A DNA stretch of 45,557 nt from Saccoglossus kowalevskii (GCF_000003605.2 NW_003105643.1:4300-49856), one strand, 5' to 3'; counted from the first letter of the stretch, positions 11,360 to 23,365 are shown. Numbers and translations are program-made. Notes: generated by a model not told the origin, from the letters alone.

Positions 11360-11517
11360 TTGGTTGACTTGGCTAATTGCCTTCTAATGTTTCTACTGAT
11401 ATGTGCAATAGCTACTTACTGCTTGTCTCTATATCCCAACTGCTTCTCACTGCTCCTTAAGTCAGTGCCAGATGTATATCATAGACATAAAACATACTGC
11501 CAGTTACTGACATATGC
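11360..11517 (+). repeat. modal monomer (type copy), 158 bp
   Basis: This copy carries the commonest base at every site I tracked. Composition is A40 C37 G25 T56 (39% GC) with no CpG. Landmarks in monomer coordinates: TAGCTA near 50-55, a pyrimidine-rich stretch from about 60 to 99, CTTAAG at 97-102, a TATA-like GTATATC near 115-121, CATATG at 152-157, and the dyad at 139-153. ACTG occurs six times (36, 59, 80, 90, 137, 147). Two adjacent 21-bp segments (59-79 and 80-100) share their first seven bases and 13 of 21 overall, a possible trace of an older short repeat. Frequent variant sites are 3, 7, 8, 27, 34, 35, 37, 49, 51, 57, 62, 97-98, 112-113, 117-118, 124, 126-127, 130, 141, 151 and 153. 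Confidence 0.95.
11498..11512. other. dyad symmetry, one-mismatch form
   Basis: TGCCAGT-T-ACTGACA at monomer positions 139-153 is an inverted repeat with 7-bp arms around a central T. One pair, position 141 C against 151 A, is mismatched. This form is present in most monomers. CATATG follows directly, overlapping the right arm. It could form a short hairpin or bind a dimeric protein, but no known binding site was recognised. Confidence 0.8.
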
Positions 11518-11576
11518 TTGGTTGACTTGGCCAATTGCCTTCTTATGTTTCCACTGGTATGTCCAATGGCTACTTA

Positions 11577-12085
11577 CATGCTTGTCTCTATATCCCAACT
11601 GCTTCTCACTGCTCCTTAAGTCAGTGCCATATGTGCATCATAGACATAAAACATACTGCCAGTTACTGACATATGCTTGGTTCACTTGGCTAATTGCCTT
11701 CTAATGTTTCTATTGATATGTGCAATAGCTACTTACTGCCTGTCTCTATATCCCAACTGCTTCTCACTGCTCCTTAAGTCAGTGCCAGATGTATATCATA
11801 GACATTAAACATACTGCCAGTTACTGGCCTATCCTTGGTTGACTTGGCTAATTGCCTTCTAATGTTTCTACTGATATGTGCTCTAGCTACTTACTGCTTG
11901 TCTCTATATCCCAACTACTTCTCACTGCTCTCTAAGTCAGTGCCAGATGTATATCATAGACATAAAACATACTGCCAGTTACTGACATATGCTCGGTTGA
12001 CTTGGCTAATTGCTTTCTTATGTTTCTACTGATATGTGCAGTAGCTACATACTGATTCTCTATATCCCAACTGCTTCTCACTGCT
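11577..12085 (+). repeat. duplicated block, copy at 42208-42716
   Basis: Spacing is 30631 bp. Shared rare changes are TGTGCTCTAGCTAC, CTCTCTAAG in the same unit and ATGCTCGGTTGAC. The left part (11518-11900) also matches 7893-8275 at 3625 bp, so three related segments exist. Private changes here are CCTATCCTTGG and CCAACTACTTC. Confidence 0.78.
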
Positions 12086-12401
12086 CCTTAAGTCAGTGCC
12101 AGATGTATATCATAGACATAAAACATACTGTCAGTTACTGACATATGCTTGGTTGACTTGGCTAACTGCCTTCTTATGTTTCCACTGATATGTGCAATAG
12201 CTACTTACTGCTTGTCTCTATATCCCAACTGCTTCTCACTGCTCTCTAAGTCAGTGCCAGATGTATATCATAGACATAAAACATACTGCCAGTTACTGAC
12301 ATATGCTTGGTTGACTTGGCTAATTGCTTTCTTATGTTTCTACTGATGTGTGCAGTAGCTACATACTGATTCTCTATATCCCAACTGCTTCTCACTGCTC
12401 T

Positions 12402-14137
12402 TTAAGTCAGTGCCAGGTGTATATCATAGTTATAAAACATACTGCCAGGTACTGACATATGCTTGGTTGTCTTGGCTAATTGCCTTCTTATGTTTCTACT
12501 GATATGTGCAATAGCAACTTACTGCTTGTCTCTATATCCCAACTGCTTCTCACTGCTCCTTAAGTCAGTGCCAGATGTATATCATAGACATAAAACATAC
12601 TGCCAGTTACTGACATATGCTTGGTTGACTTGGCTAATTGCCTTCTAATGTTTCTATTGATATGTGCAATAGCTACTTACTGCTTGTCTCTATATCCCAA
12701 CTGCTTCTCACTGCTCCTTAAGTCAGTGCCAGATGTATATCATAGACATTAAACATACTGTCAGTTACTGGCATATGCTTCGTTGACTTGGCTAATTGCC
12801 TTCTAATGTTTCTATTGATATGTGCAATAGCTACTTACTGCTTGTCTCTATATCCCAACTGCTTCTCACTGCTCCTTAAGTCAGTGCCAGATGTATATCA
12901 TAGACCTTAAACATACTGCCAGTTACTGGCATATGCTTCGTTGACTTGGCTAATTGCCTTCTAATGTTTCTACTGATATGTGCAATAGCTACTTACTGCT
13001 TGTCTCTATATCCCAACTGCTTCTCACTGCTCCTTAAGTCATTGCCAGATGTATATCATAGACATAAAACATACTGCCAGTTACTGACATATGCTTGGTT
13101 GACTTGGCTAATTGCCTTCTAATGTTTCTATTGATATGTGCAATAGCTACTTACTGCTTGTCTCTATATCCCAACTGCTTCTCACTGCTCCTTAAGTCAG
13201 TGCCAGATGTATATCATAGACATTAAACATACTGCCAGTTACTGGCATATGCTTCGTTGACTTGGCTAATTGCCTTCTAATGTTTCTACTGATATGTGCA
13301 ATAGCTACTTACTGCTTGTCTCTATATCCCAACTGCTTCTCACTGTTCCATAAGTCAGTGCCAGGTGTATATCATAGTTATAAAACATACTGCCAGTTAC
13401 TGACAAATGCTTGGTTGTCTTGGCTAATTGCCTTCTTATGTTTCTACTGATATGTGCAATAGCTACTTACTGCTTGTCTCTATATCCCAACTGCTTCTCA
13501 CTGCTCCTTAAGTCATTGCCAGATGTATATCATAGACATAAAACATACTGCCAGTTACTGACATATGCTTGGTTGACTTGGCTAATTGCCTTCTAATGTT
13601 TCTACTTATATGTGCAATAGCTACTTACTGCATGTCTCTATATCCCAACTGCTTCTCACTGCTCCTTAAGTCAGTGCCAGATGTATATCATAGACATACA
13701 ACATACTGCCAGTTACTCACATATGCTTGGTTGACTTGGCTAATTGCCTTCTAATATTTCTACTGATATGTGCTTTAGCTACTTAATGATTCTCTATATC
13801 CCAACTGCTTCTCACTGCTCCTTAAGTCAGTGCCAGATGTATATCATAGACATAAAACATACTGCCAGTTACTGACATATGCTTGGTTGACTTGGCTAAT
13901 TGCCTTCTAATGTTTCTATTGTTATGTGCAATAGCTGCTTACTGTCTGTCTCTATATCCCAACTGCTTCTCACTGCTCCTTAAGTCAGTGCCAGATGTAT
14001 ATCATAGACATTAAACATACTGCCAGTTACTGGCATATGCTTCGTTGACTTGGCTAATTGCCTTCTAATGTTTCTACTGATATGTGCAATAGCTACTTAC
14101 TGCTTGTCTCTATATCCCAACTGCTTCTCACTGCTTC
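12402..14137 (+). repeat. 1.74-kb duplicated block, eleven monomers, proximal copy
   Basis: It matches 16824-18559 at a constant spacing of 4422 bp (28 units). I found four differences: GACCTTAAAC near 12905, GACAAATGC near 13396, CTACTTATATG near 13605, and CTGTCTGTC near 13943 against CTGCCTGTC. Shared rare changes include CAGGTACTGAC, AGCAACTTAC, CTAATATTTCTAC, GTGCTTTAGC with TTAATGATTC, and CTATTGTTATG. Confidence 0.88.
13233..13247. other. dyad symmetry, perfect form with G at 151
   Basis: Here position 151 is G, giving TGCCAGT-T-ACTGGCA, a perfect 7-bp inverted repeat. The change travels with GGCATATGC, which adds the overlapping 8-bp palindrome GCATATGC. It is usually linked to CATTAAAC just upstream and TTCGTTGAC just downstream. 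The same form recurs in dozens of copies, for example before 3162, 4264, 15147, 16727, 17675, 25102 and 35838. Confidence 0.8.
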
Positions 14138-14450
14138 TTAAGTCAGTGCCAGATGTATATCATTGACATAAAACATACTGCCAGTTACTGACATATGCTT
14201 GGTTGACTTGGCTAATTGACTTCTAATGTTTGTACTGATATGTGCAATAGCTACTTACTACTTGTCTCTATATCCCAACTGCTTCTCACTGCTCCTAAAG
14301 TCAGTGCCATATGTATATCATTGACATAAAACATACTGCCAGTTACTGACATATGCTTGGTTGACTTGGCTAATTGCCTTCTAATGTTTTTACTGATATG
14401 TGCAATAGCTACATACTACTTGTCTCTATATGCCAACTGCTTCTCACTGC
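13955..14450 (+). repeat. duplicated block, local copy at 15535-16030
   Basis: Spacing is 1580 bp, ten full monomers. Shared rare changes are CTGCTTCTTAAG followed by CATTGACAT, AATTGACTTC, CTCCTAAAGTC, TGTTTTTACTG and TATATGCCAAC. Inside it, the CTTCTTAAG unit also recurs one dimer later (14131 and 14447, 316 bp). Confidence 0.82.
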
Positions 14451-14830
14451 TTCTTAAGTCAGTGCCAGATGTATATCATTGACATAAAACATACTGCCAG
14501 TTACTGACATATGCTTGGTTGACTTGGCTAATTGACTTCTAATGTTTGTACTGATATGTGCAATAGCTACTTACTACTTGTCTCTATATCCCAACTGCTT
14601 CTCACTGCTCCTAAAGTCAGTGCCATATGTATATCATTGACATAAAACATACTGCCAGTTACTGACATATGCTTGGTTGACTTGGCTAATTGACTTCTAA
14701 TGTTTGTACTGATATGTGCAATAGCTACTTACTGCTTGTCTCTATATCCCAACTGCTTCTCACTGCTCCATAAGTCAGTGCCAGGTGTATATCATAGTTA
14801 TAAAACATACTGCCAGTTACTGACATATGC

Positions 14831-15778
14831 TTGGTTGTCTTGGCTAATTGCCTTCTTATGTTTCTACTGATATGTGCAATAGCTACTTACTGCTTGTCTC
14901 TATATCCCAACTGCTTCTCACTGCTCCTTAAGTCATTGCCAGATGTATATCATAGACATAAAACATACTGCCAGTTACTGACATATGCTTGGTTGACTTG
15001 GCTAATTGCCTTCTAATGTTTCTATTGATATGTGCAATAGCTACTTACTGCATGTCTCTATATCCCAACTGCTTCTCACTGCTCCTTAAGTGAGTGCCAG
15101 ATGTATATCATAGACATTAAACATACTGCCAGTTACTGGCATATGCTTCGTTGACTTGGCTAATTGCCTTCTAATGTTTCTACTGATATGTGCAATAGCT
15201 ACTTACTGCTTGTCTCTATATCCCAACTGCTTCTCACTGCTCCATAAGTCAGTGCCAGGTGTATATCATAGTTATAAAACATACTGCCAGTTACTGACAT
15301 ATGCTTGGTTGTCTTGGCTAATTGCCTTCTTATGTTTCTACTGATATGTGCAATAGCTACTTACAGCTTGTCTCTATATCCCAACTGCTTCTCACTGCTC
15401 CTTAAGTCATTGCCAGATGTATATCATAGACATAAAACATACTGCCAGTTACTGACATATGCTTGGTTGACTTGGCTAATTGCCTTCTAATGTTTCTATT
15501 GATATGAGCAATAGCTACTTACTGCATGTCTCTATATCCCAACTGCTTCTCACTGCTCCTTAAGTCAGTGCCAGATGTATATCATAGACATTAAACATAC
15601 TGCCAGTTACTGGCATATGCTTCGTTGACTTGGCTAATTGCCTTCTAATGTTTCTACTGATATGTGCAATAGCTACTTACTGCTTGTCTCTATATCCCAA
15701 CTGCTTCTCACTGCTTCTTAAGTCAGTGCCAGATGTATATCATTGACATAAAACATACTGCCAGTTACTGACATATGC
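14831..15778 (+). repeat. 474-bp trimer in tandem, two units
   Basis: The order is a TTGGTTGTC unit, a CATTAAAC/GGCATATGC unit and a TTCGTTGAC unit, repeated at 14831 and 15305. The second TTCGTTGAC unit changes type halfway (CTTCTTAAG, CATTGACAT). Private changes are AAGTGAGTGCC near 15091, TTACAGCTTG near 15363 and GATATGAGC near 15503. The 474-bp period is divisible by three. Confidence 0.8.
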
Positions 15779-16823
15779 TTGGTTGACTTGGCTAATTGAC
15801 TTCTAATGTTTGTACTGATATGTGCAATAGCTACTTACTACTTGTCTCTATATCCCAACTGCTTCTCACTGCTCCTAAAGTCAGTGCCATATGTATATCA
15901 TTGACATAAAACATACTGCCAGTTACTGACATATGCTTGGTTGACTTGGCTAATTGCCTTCTAATGTTTTTACTGATATGTGCAATAGCTACATACTACT
16001 TGTCTCTATATGCCAACTGCTTCTCACTGCTCCTAAAGTCAGTGCCATATGTATATCATTGACATAAAACATACTGCCAGTTACTGACATATGCTTGGTT
16101 GACTTGGCTAATTGACTTCTAATGTTTGTACTGATATGTGCAATAGCTACATACTACTTGTCTCTATATCTCAACTGCTTCTCACTGCTCCTTAAGTCAG
16201 TGCCATATGTATATCATAGACATAAAACATACTGCCAGTTACAGGCATATGCTTGATTGACTTGGCTAATTGCCTTCTATTGTTGATATTGATATGTGCA
16301 ATAGCTACTTACTGCTTGTCTCTATATCCCAACTGCTTCTCACTGCTTCTTAAGTCAGTGCCAGATGTATATCATAGACATCAAACATACTGCCAGTTAC
16401 TGACATATGCTTGGTTGACTTGGCTAATTGCTTTCTTATGTTTCCACTGATATGTGCAATAGCTCCTTACTACTTGTCTCTATATCCCAACTGCTTCTCA
16501 CTGCTCCTTAAGTCAGTGCCAGATGTATATCATAGACATACAACATACTGCCAGTTACTCACATATGCTTGGTTGACTTGGCTAATTGACTTCTAATGTT
16601 TGTACTGATATGTGCAATACCTACTAACTACTTGTCTCTATATCTCAACTGCTTCTCACTGCTCCTTAAGTCAGTGCCATATGTATATCATAGACATTAA
16701 ACATACTGCCAGTTACTGGCATATGCTTCGTTGACTTGGCTAATTGCCTTCTAATGTTTCTACTGATATGTGCAATAGCTACTTACTGCTTGTCTCTATA
16801 TCCCAACTGCTTCTCACTGCTCC

Positions 16824-18559
16824 ATAAGTCAGTGCCAGGTGTATATCATAGTTATAAAACATACTGCCAGGTACTGACATATGCTTGGTTGTCTTGGCTA
16901 ATTGCCTTCTTATGTTTCTACTGATATGTGCAATAGCAACTTACTGCTTGTCTCTATATCCCAACTGCTTCTCACTGCTCCTTAAGTCAGTGCCAGATGT
17001 ATATCATAGACATAAAACATACTGCCAGTTACTGACATATGCTTGGTTGACTTGGCTAATTGCCTTCTAATGTTTCTATTGATATGTGCAATAGCTACTT
17101 ACTGCTTGTCTCTATATCCCAACTGCTTCTCACTGCTCCTTAAGTCAGTGCCAGATGTATATCATAGACATTAAACATACTGTCAGTTACTGGCATATGC
17201 TTCGTTGACTTGGCTAATTGCCTTCTAATGTTTCTATTGATATGTGCAATAGCTACTTACTGCTTGTCTCTATATCCCAACTGCTTCTCACTGCTCCTTA
17301 AGTCAGTGCCAGATGTATATCATAGACATTAAACATACTGCCAGTTACTGGCATATGCTTCGTTGACTTGGCTAATTGCCTTCTAATGTTTCTACTGATA
17401 TGTGCAATAGCTACTTACTGCTTGTCTCTATATCCCAACTGCTTCTCACTGCTCCTTAAGTCATTGCCAGATGTATATCATAGACATAAAACATACTGCC
17501 AGTTACTGACATATGCTTGGTTGACTTGGCTAATTGCCTTCTAATGTTTCTATTGATATGTGCAATAGCTACTTACTGCTTGTCTCTATATCCCAACTGC
17601 TTCTCACTGCTCCTTAAGTCAGTGCCAGATGTATATCATAGACATTAAACATACTGCCAGTTACTGGCATATGCTTCGTTGACTTGGCTAATTGCCTTCT
17701 AATGTTTCTACTGATATGTGCAATAGCTACTTACTGCTTGTCTCTATATCCCAACTGCTTCTCACTGTTCCATAAGTCAGTGCCAGGTGTATATCATAGT
17801 TATAAAACATACTGCCAGTTACTGACATATGCTTGGTTGTCTTGGCTAATTGCCTTCTTATGTTTCTACTGATATGTGCAATAGCTACTTACTGCTTGTC
17901 TCTATATCCCAACTGCTTCTCACTGCTCCTTAAGTCATTGCCAGATGTATATCATAGACATAAAACATACTGCCAGTTACTGACATATGCTTGGTTGACT
18001 TGGCTAATTGCCTTCTAATGTTTCTACTGATATGTGCAATAGCTACTTACTGCATGTCTCTATATCCCAACTGCTTCTCACTGCTCCTTAAGTCAGTGCC
18101 AGATGTATATCATAGACATACAACATACTGCCAGTTACTCACATATGCTTGGTTGACTTGGCTAATTGCCTTCTAATATTTCTACTGATATGTGCTTTAG
18201 CTACTTAATGATTCTCTATATCCCAACTGCTTCTCACTGCTCCTTAAGTCAGTGCCAGATGTATATCATAGACATAAAACATACTGCCAGTTACTGACAT
18301 ATGCTTGGTTGACTTGGCTAATTGCCTTCTAATGTTTCTATTGTTATGTGCAATAGCTGCTTACTGCCTGTCTCTATATCCCAACTGCTTCTCACTGCTC
18401 CTTAAGTCAGTGCCAGATGTATATCATAGACATTAAACATACTGCCAGTTACTGGCATATGCTTCGTTGACTTGGCTAATTGCCTTCTAATGTTTCTACT
18501 GATATGTGCAATAGCTACTTACTGCTTGTCTCTATATCCCAACTGCTTCTCACTGCTTC
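16824..18559 (+). repeat. 1.74-kb duplicated block, distal copy
   Basis: It has the same order of variant monomers as 12402-14137. The left edge is where CTCTTTAAG changes to CTCCATAAG, and the right edge where CTTCTTAAG changes to CTTCGTAAG. It is followed by TGGCTAATGCTTC at about 18635, a unit that has lost 3 bp. Confidence 0.88.
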
Positions 18560-19239
18560 GTAAGTCAGTGCCATATGTATATCATTGACATAAAACATAC
18601 TGCCAGTTACTGACATATGCTTGGTTGACTTGGCTAATGCTTCTTATGTTTCTACTGATATGTGCAGTAGCTACATACTGATTCTCTATATCCCAACTGC
18701 TTCTCACTGCTCTTTAAGTCAGTGCCAGATGTATATCATAGATAAAAAAACATACTGCCAGTTACTGACATATGCTTGGTTGACTTGGCTAATTGCCTTC
18801 TTATGTTTCCACTGATAAGTGCAATAGCTACTTACTGCTTGTCTCTATATCCCAACTGCTTCTCACTGCTCCTTAAGTCAGTGCCAGATGTATATCATAG
18901 ACATAAAACATACTGCCAGTTACTGACATATGCTTGGTTGACTTGGCCAATTGCCTTCTTATGTTTCCACTGGTATGTCCAATGGCTACTTACATGCTTG
19001 TCTCTATATCCCAACTGCTTCTCACTGCTCCTTAAGTCAGTGCCATATGTGCATCATAGACATAAAACATACTGCCAGTTACTGACATATGCTTGGTTGA
19101 CTTGGCTAATTGCCTTCTTATGTTTGTACTGATATGTGCAATAGCTACTTACTGCCTGTCTCTATATCCCAACTGCTTCTCACTGCTCCTTAAGTCAGTG
19201 CCAGATGTATATCATAGACATTAAACATACTGCCAGTTA

Positions 19240-19975
19240 CTGGCCTATGCTTGGTTGACTTGGCTAATTGCCTTCTTATGTTTGTACTGATATGTGCAAT
19301 AGCTACTTACTGCTTGTCTCTATATCCCAACTGCTTCTCACTGCTTCTTAAGTCACTGCCAGATGTATATCATAGACATAAAACATACTGCCAGTTACTG
19401 ACATATGCTTGGTTGACTTGGCTAATTGCCTTCTAATGTTTCTACTGATATGTGCAGTAGCTACATACTGATTCTCTATATCCCAACTGCTTCTCACTGC
19501 TCTTTAAGTCAGTGCCAGATGTATATCATAGATAAAAAACATACTGCCAGTTACTGACATATGCTTGGTTGACTTGGCTAATTGCCTTCTTATGTTTGTA
19601 CTGATATGTGCAATAGCTACTTACTGCTTGTCTCTATATCCCAACTGCTTCTCACTGCTCCTTAAGTCAGTGCCAGATGTATATCATGGACATAAAACAT
19701 ACTGCCAGTTACTGACATATGCTTGGTTGACTTGGCTAATTGCCTTCTAATGTTTCTACTGATATGTGCAGTAGCTACATACTGATTCTCTATATCCCAA
19801 CTGCTTCTCACTGCTCTTTAAGTCAGTGCCAGATGTATATCATAGATAAAAAACATACTGCCAGTTACTGACATATGCTTGGTTGACTTGGCTAACTGCC
19901 TTCTTATGTTTCCACTGATATGTGCAATAGCTACTTACTGCTTGTCTCTATATCCCAACTGCTTCTCACTGCTCC
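19240..19975 (+). repeat. block A of a colinear duplication, partner at 34097-34832
   Basis: Spacing is 14857 bp. Both copies hold two 314-bp dimers with CTTCTTAAGTCACTG, CATGGACAT and GGCTAACTGCC in the same order. The match ends where 19980 runs into the microduplicated monomer and 34836 into CTTATGTCATTG. Confidence 0.83.
19409..19564 (+). repeat. 156-bp monomer class (exemplar)
   Basis: The class carries GCAGTAGCTACATACTG, then GATTCTC in place of GCTTGTCTC (2 bp shorter), CTCTTTAAG and GATAAAAAAC. Twenty or so copies exist, for example 957-1112, 5686-5841, 12307-12462, 33952-34107, 34266-34421, 34580-34735 and 34894-35049. Partial haplotypes near 12050, 32750 and 38105 combine the short GATTCTC form with the ordinary right half, which suggests exchange or conversion within a monomer. 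Confidence 0.88.
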
Positions 19976-20046
19976 TTAAGTCAGTGCCAGATATCATAGA
20001 TAGTATATCATAGACATAAAACATACTGCCAGTTACTGACATATGC
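19879..20046 (+). repeat. 168-bp monomer with 10-bp microduplication
   Basis: ATATCATAGA occurs twice, at 19991-20000 and 20005-20014, where other copies have it once. The net gain is 10 bp, which also accounts for the odd spacing to the next unit. No other monomer in the window shows it, so it is recent or an assembly slip. Confidence 0.9.
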
Positions 20047-20205
20047 TTGGTTGACTTGGCCAATTGCCTTCTTATGTTTCCACTGGTATGTCCAATGGCT
20101 ACTTACATGCTTGTCTCTATATCCCAACTGCTTCTCACTGCTCCTTAAGTCAGTGCCAGATGTATATCATAGACATAAAACATACTGCCAGTTACTGACA
20201 TATGC
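20047..20205 (+). repeat. 159-bp-class monomer with a replaced right half
   Basis: The left half is the 159-bp class (GGCCAATTGCC, GTATGTCCAATGG, ACATGCTTG). The right half carries the ordinary CCAGATGTATATC, where the other ten members have CCATATGTGCATC. This is a clean within-monomer hybrid, with the switch between about monomer positions 67 and 112. Confidence 0.82.
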
Positions 20206-21884
20206 TTGGTTCACTTGGCTAATTGCCTTCTAATGTTTCTATTGATATGTGCAATAGCTACTTACTGCCTGTCTCTATATCCCAACTGCTTCTCACTGCT
20301 CCTTGAGTCAGTGCCAGATGTATATCATAGACATTAAACATTCTGCCAGTTACTGGCCTATGCTTGGTTGACTTGGCTAATTGCCTTCTAATGTTTCTAC
20401 TGATATGTGCAATAGCTACTTACTGCTTGTCTCTATATCCCAACTGCTTCTCACTGCTCCATAAGTCAGTGCCAGGTGTATATCATAGACATAAAACATA
20501 CTGCCAGTTACTGGCATATGCTTCGTTGACTTGGCTAATTGCCTTCTTATGTTTCCACTGATATGTGCAATAGCTACTTACTGCTTGTCTCTATATCCCA
20601 ACTGCTTCTCACTGCTCTTTAAGTCAGTGCCAGATGTATATCATAGATAAAAAAAACATACTGCCAGTTACTGACATATGCTTGGTTGACTTGGCTAATT
20701 GACTTCTAATGTTTGTACTGATATGTGCAATAGCTACTTACTGCTTGTCTCTATATCCCAACTGCTTCTCACTGCTCCTTAAGTCAGTGCCAGATGTATA
20801 TCATAGACATAAAACATACTGCCAGTTACTGACATATGCTTGGTTGACTTGGCTAATTGCCTTCTTATGTTTCCACTGATTAGTGCAATAGCTACTTACT
20901 GCTTGTCTCTATATCCCAACTGCTTCTCACTGCTTCTTAAGTCAGTGCCAGATGTATATCATGGACATAAAACATACTGCCAGTTACTGACATATGCTTG
21001 GTTGACTTGGCTAATTGCCTTCTAATGTTTCTATTGATATGTGCAATAGCTACTTACTGCTTGTCTCTATATCCCAACTGCTTCTCACTGCTCTCTAAGT
21101 CAGTGCCAGATGTATATCATAGACATAAAACATACTGCCAGTTACTGACATATGCTTGGTTGACTTGGCTAATTGCTTTCTTATGTTTCTACTGATGTGT
21201 GCAGTAGCTACATACTGATTCTCTATATCCCAACTGCTTCTCACTGCTCTTTAAGTCAGTGCCAGATGTATATCATAGATAAAAAACATACTGCCAGTTA
21301 CTGACATATGCTTGGTTGACTTGGCTATTTGCCTTCTTATGTTTGTACTGATATGTGCAATAGCTACATACTACTTGTCTCAATATCCCAACTGCTTCTC
21401 ACTGCTCCTTAAGTCAGTGCCAGATGTATATCATAGACATAAAACATACTGTCAGTTACTGACATATGCTTGGTTGACTTGGCTAATTGCCTTCTTATAT
21501 TTCCACTGATATGTGCAATAGCTACTTACTGCTTGTCTCTATATCCCAACTGCTTCTCACTGCTCCTTAAGTCAGTGCCAGATGTATATCATAGACATAA
21601 AACATACTGCCAGTTACTGACATATGCTTGGTTGACTTGGCTAATTGCCTTCTTATGTTTGTACTGATATGTGCAATAGCTACTTACTGCTTGTCTCTAT
21701 ATCCCAACTGCTTCTCACTGCTCCTTAAGTCAGTGCCATATGTATATCATAGACATAACACATACTGCCAGTTACTGACATATGCTTGGTTGACTTGGCT
21801 AATTGCCTTCTTATGTTTCCACTGATATGTGCAATGGCTACTTACTGCTTGTCACTATATCCCAACTGCTTCTCACTGCTCCTT

Positions 21885-22550
21885 AAGTCAGTGCCAGATG
21901 TATATCATGGACATAAAACATACTGCCAGTTACTGACATATGCTTGGTTGACTTGGCTAATTGCCTTCTAATGTTTCTACTGATGTGTGCAATAGCTACT
22001 TACTGCCTGTCTCTATATCCCAACTGCTTCTCACTGCTCCTTACGTCAGTGCCAGATGTATATCATAGACATTAAACATACTGCCAGTTACTGGCATATG
22101 CTTCGTTGACTTGGCTAATTGCCTTCTAATGTTTCCACAGATAAGTGCAATAGCTACTTACTGCTTGTCTCTATATCCCAACTGCTTCTCACTGCTACTT
22201 AAGTCAGTGCCAGATGTATATCATAGACATAAAACATACTTCCAGTTACTGACATATGCTTGGTTGACTTGGCCAATTGCCTTCTTATGTTTACACTGGT
22301 ATGTCCAATGGCTACTTACATGCTTGTCTCTATATCCCAACTGCTTCTCACTGCTCCTTAAGTCAGTGCCATATGTGCATCATAGACATAAAACATACTG
22401 CCAGTTACTGACATATGCTTGGTTCACTTGGCTAATTGCCTTCTAATGTTTCTATTGATATGTGCAATAGCTACTTACTGCCTGTCTCTATATCCCAACT
22501 GCTTCTCACTGCTCCTTAAGTCAGTGCCAGATGTATATCATAGACATAAA
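21885..22550 (+). repeat. block B of the colinear duplication, partner at 36725-37390
   Basis: Spacing is 14840 bp. Shared changes include CATGGACAT, TACTGATGTGTGC, CTTACGTCAG, an AAGTG change after TTTCCACA, CATACTTCC and TTTACACTGG in a 159-bp-class unit. Differences are TTTCCACAGATAAG against TTTCCACATATAAG, and CTGCTACTT against CTGCTCCTT. Confidence 0.84.
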
Positions 22551-23365
22551 ACATACTGCCAGTTACTGACATATGCTTGGTTGACTTGGCTAATTGCCTT
22601 CTAATGTTTGTACTGATATGTGCAATAGCTACTTACTGCTTGTCTCTATATCCCAACTGCTTCTCACTGCTCCTTAAGTCAGTGCCATATGTGCATCATT
22701 GACATAAAACATACTGCCAGTTACTGACATATGCTTGGTTGACTTGGCTAATTGCCTTCTTATGTTTCCACTGATATGTGCAATAGCTACTTACTGCTTG
22801 TCTCTATATCCCAACTGCTTCTCACTGCTTCTTAAGTCAGTGCCAGATGTATATCATAGACATAAAACATACTGCCAGTTACTGACATATGCTTGGTTGA
22901 CTTGGCTAATTGCCTTCTTATGTTTCCACTGATATGTGCAATGGCTACTTACTGCTTGTCTCTATATCCCAACTGCTTCTCACTGCTCTCTAAGTCAGTG
23001 CCAGATGTATATCATAGACATAAAACATACTGCCAGTTACTGACATATGCTTGGTTGACTTGGATAATTGCTTTCTTATGTTTCTACTGATATGTGCAGT
23101 AGCTACATACTGCTTGTCTCTATATCTCAACTGCTTCTCACTGCTCCTTAAGTCAGTGCCATATGTATATCATTGACATAAAACATACTGCCAGTTACTG
23201 ACATATGCTTGGTTGACTTGGCTAATTGCCTTCTAATGTTTCTACTGATGTGTGCAATAGCTACTTACTGCTTGTCTCTATATCCCAACTGCTTCTCACT
23301 GCTCCTTAAGTCAGTGCCAGATGTATATCATAGACATAAAACATACTGCCAGTTACTGACATATG
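22510..23365 (+). repeat. block C of the colinear duplication, partner at 38770-39620
   Basis: Spacing is 16258 bp. Shared order: GTGCATCATTGAC, CTTCTTAAG, GCAATGGCTAC with CTCTCTAAG, TTGGATAATTGC, TATATCTCAAC and CATTGACAT, then TACTGATGTGTGC. The partner has CATAAAGCATAC, GCTTCTCTC and single-base losses near its right end. Confidence 0.82.

Noticed and set aside
11360-11517. tRNA- or SINE-derived unit with RNA polymerase III boxes
   Set aside because: GGTTGACTTGG and TGGCTAATTGCC only faintly resemble box motifs, spacing is wrong, and no cloverleaf or A-rich tail is present.
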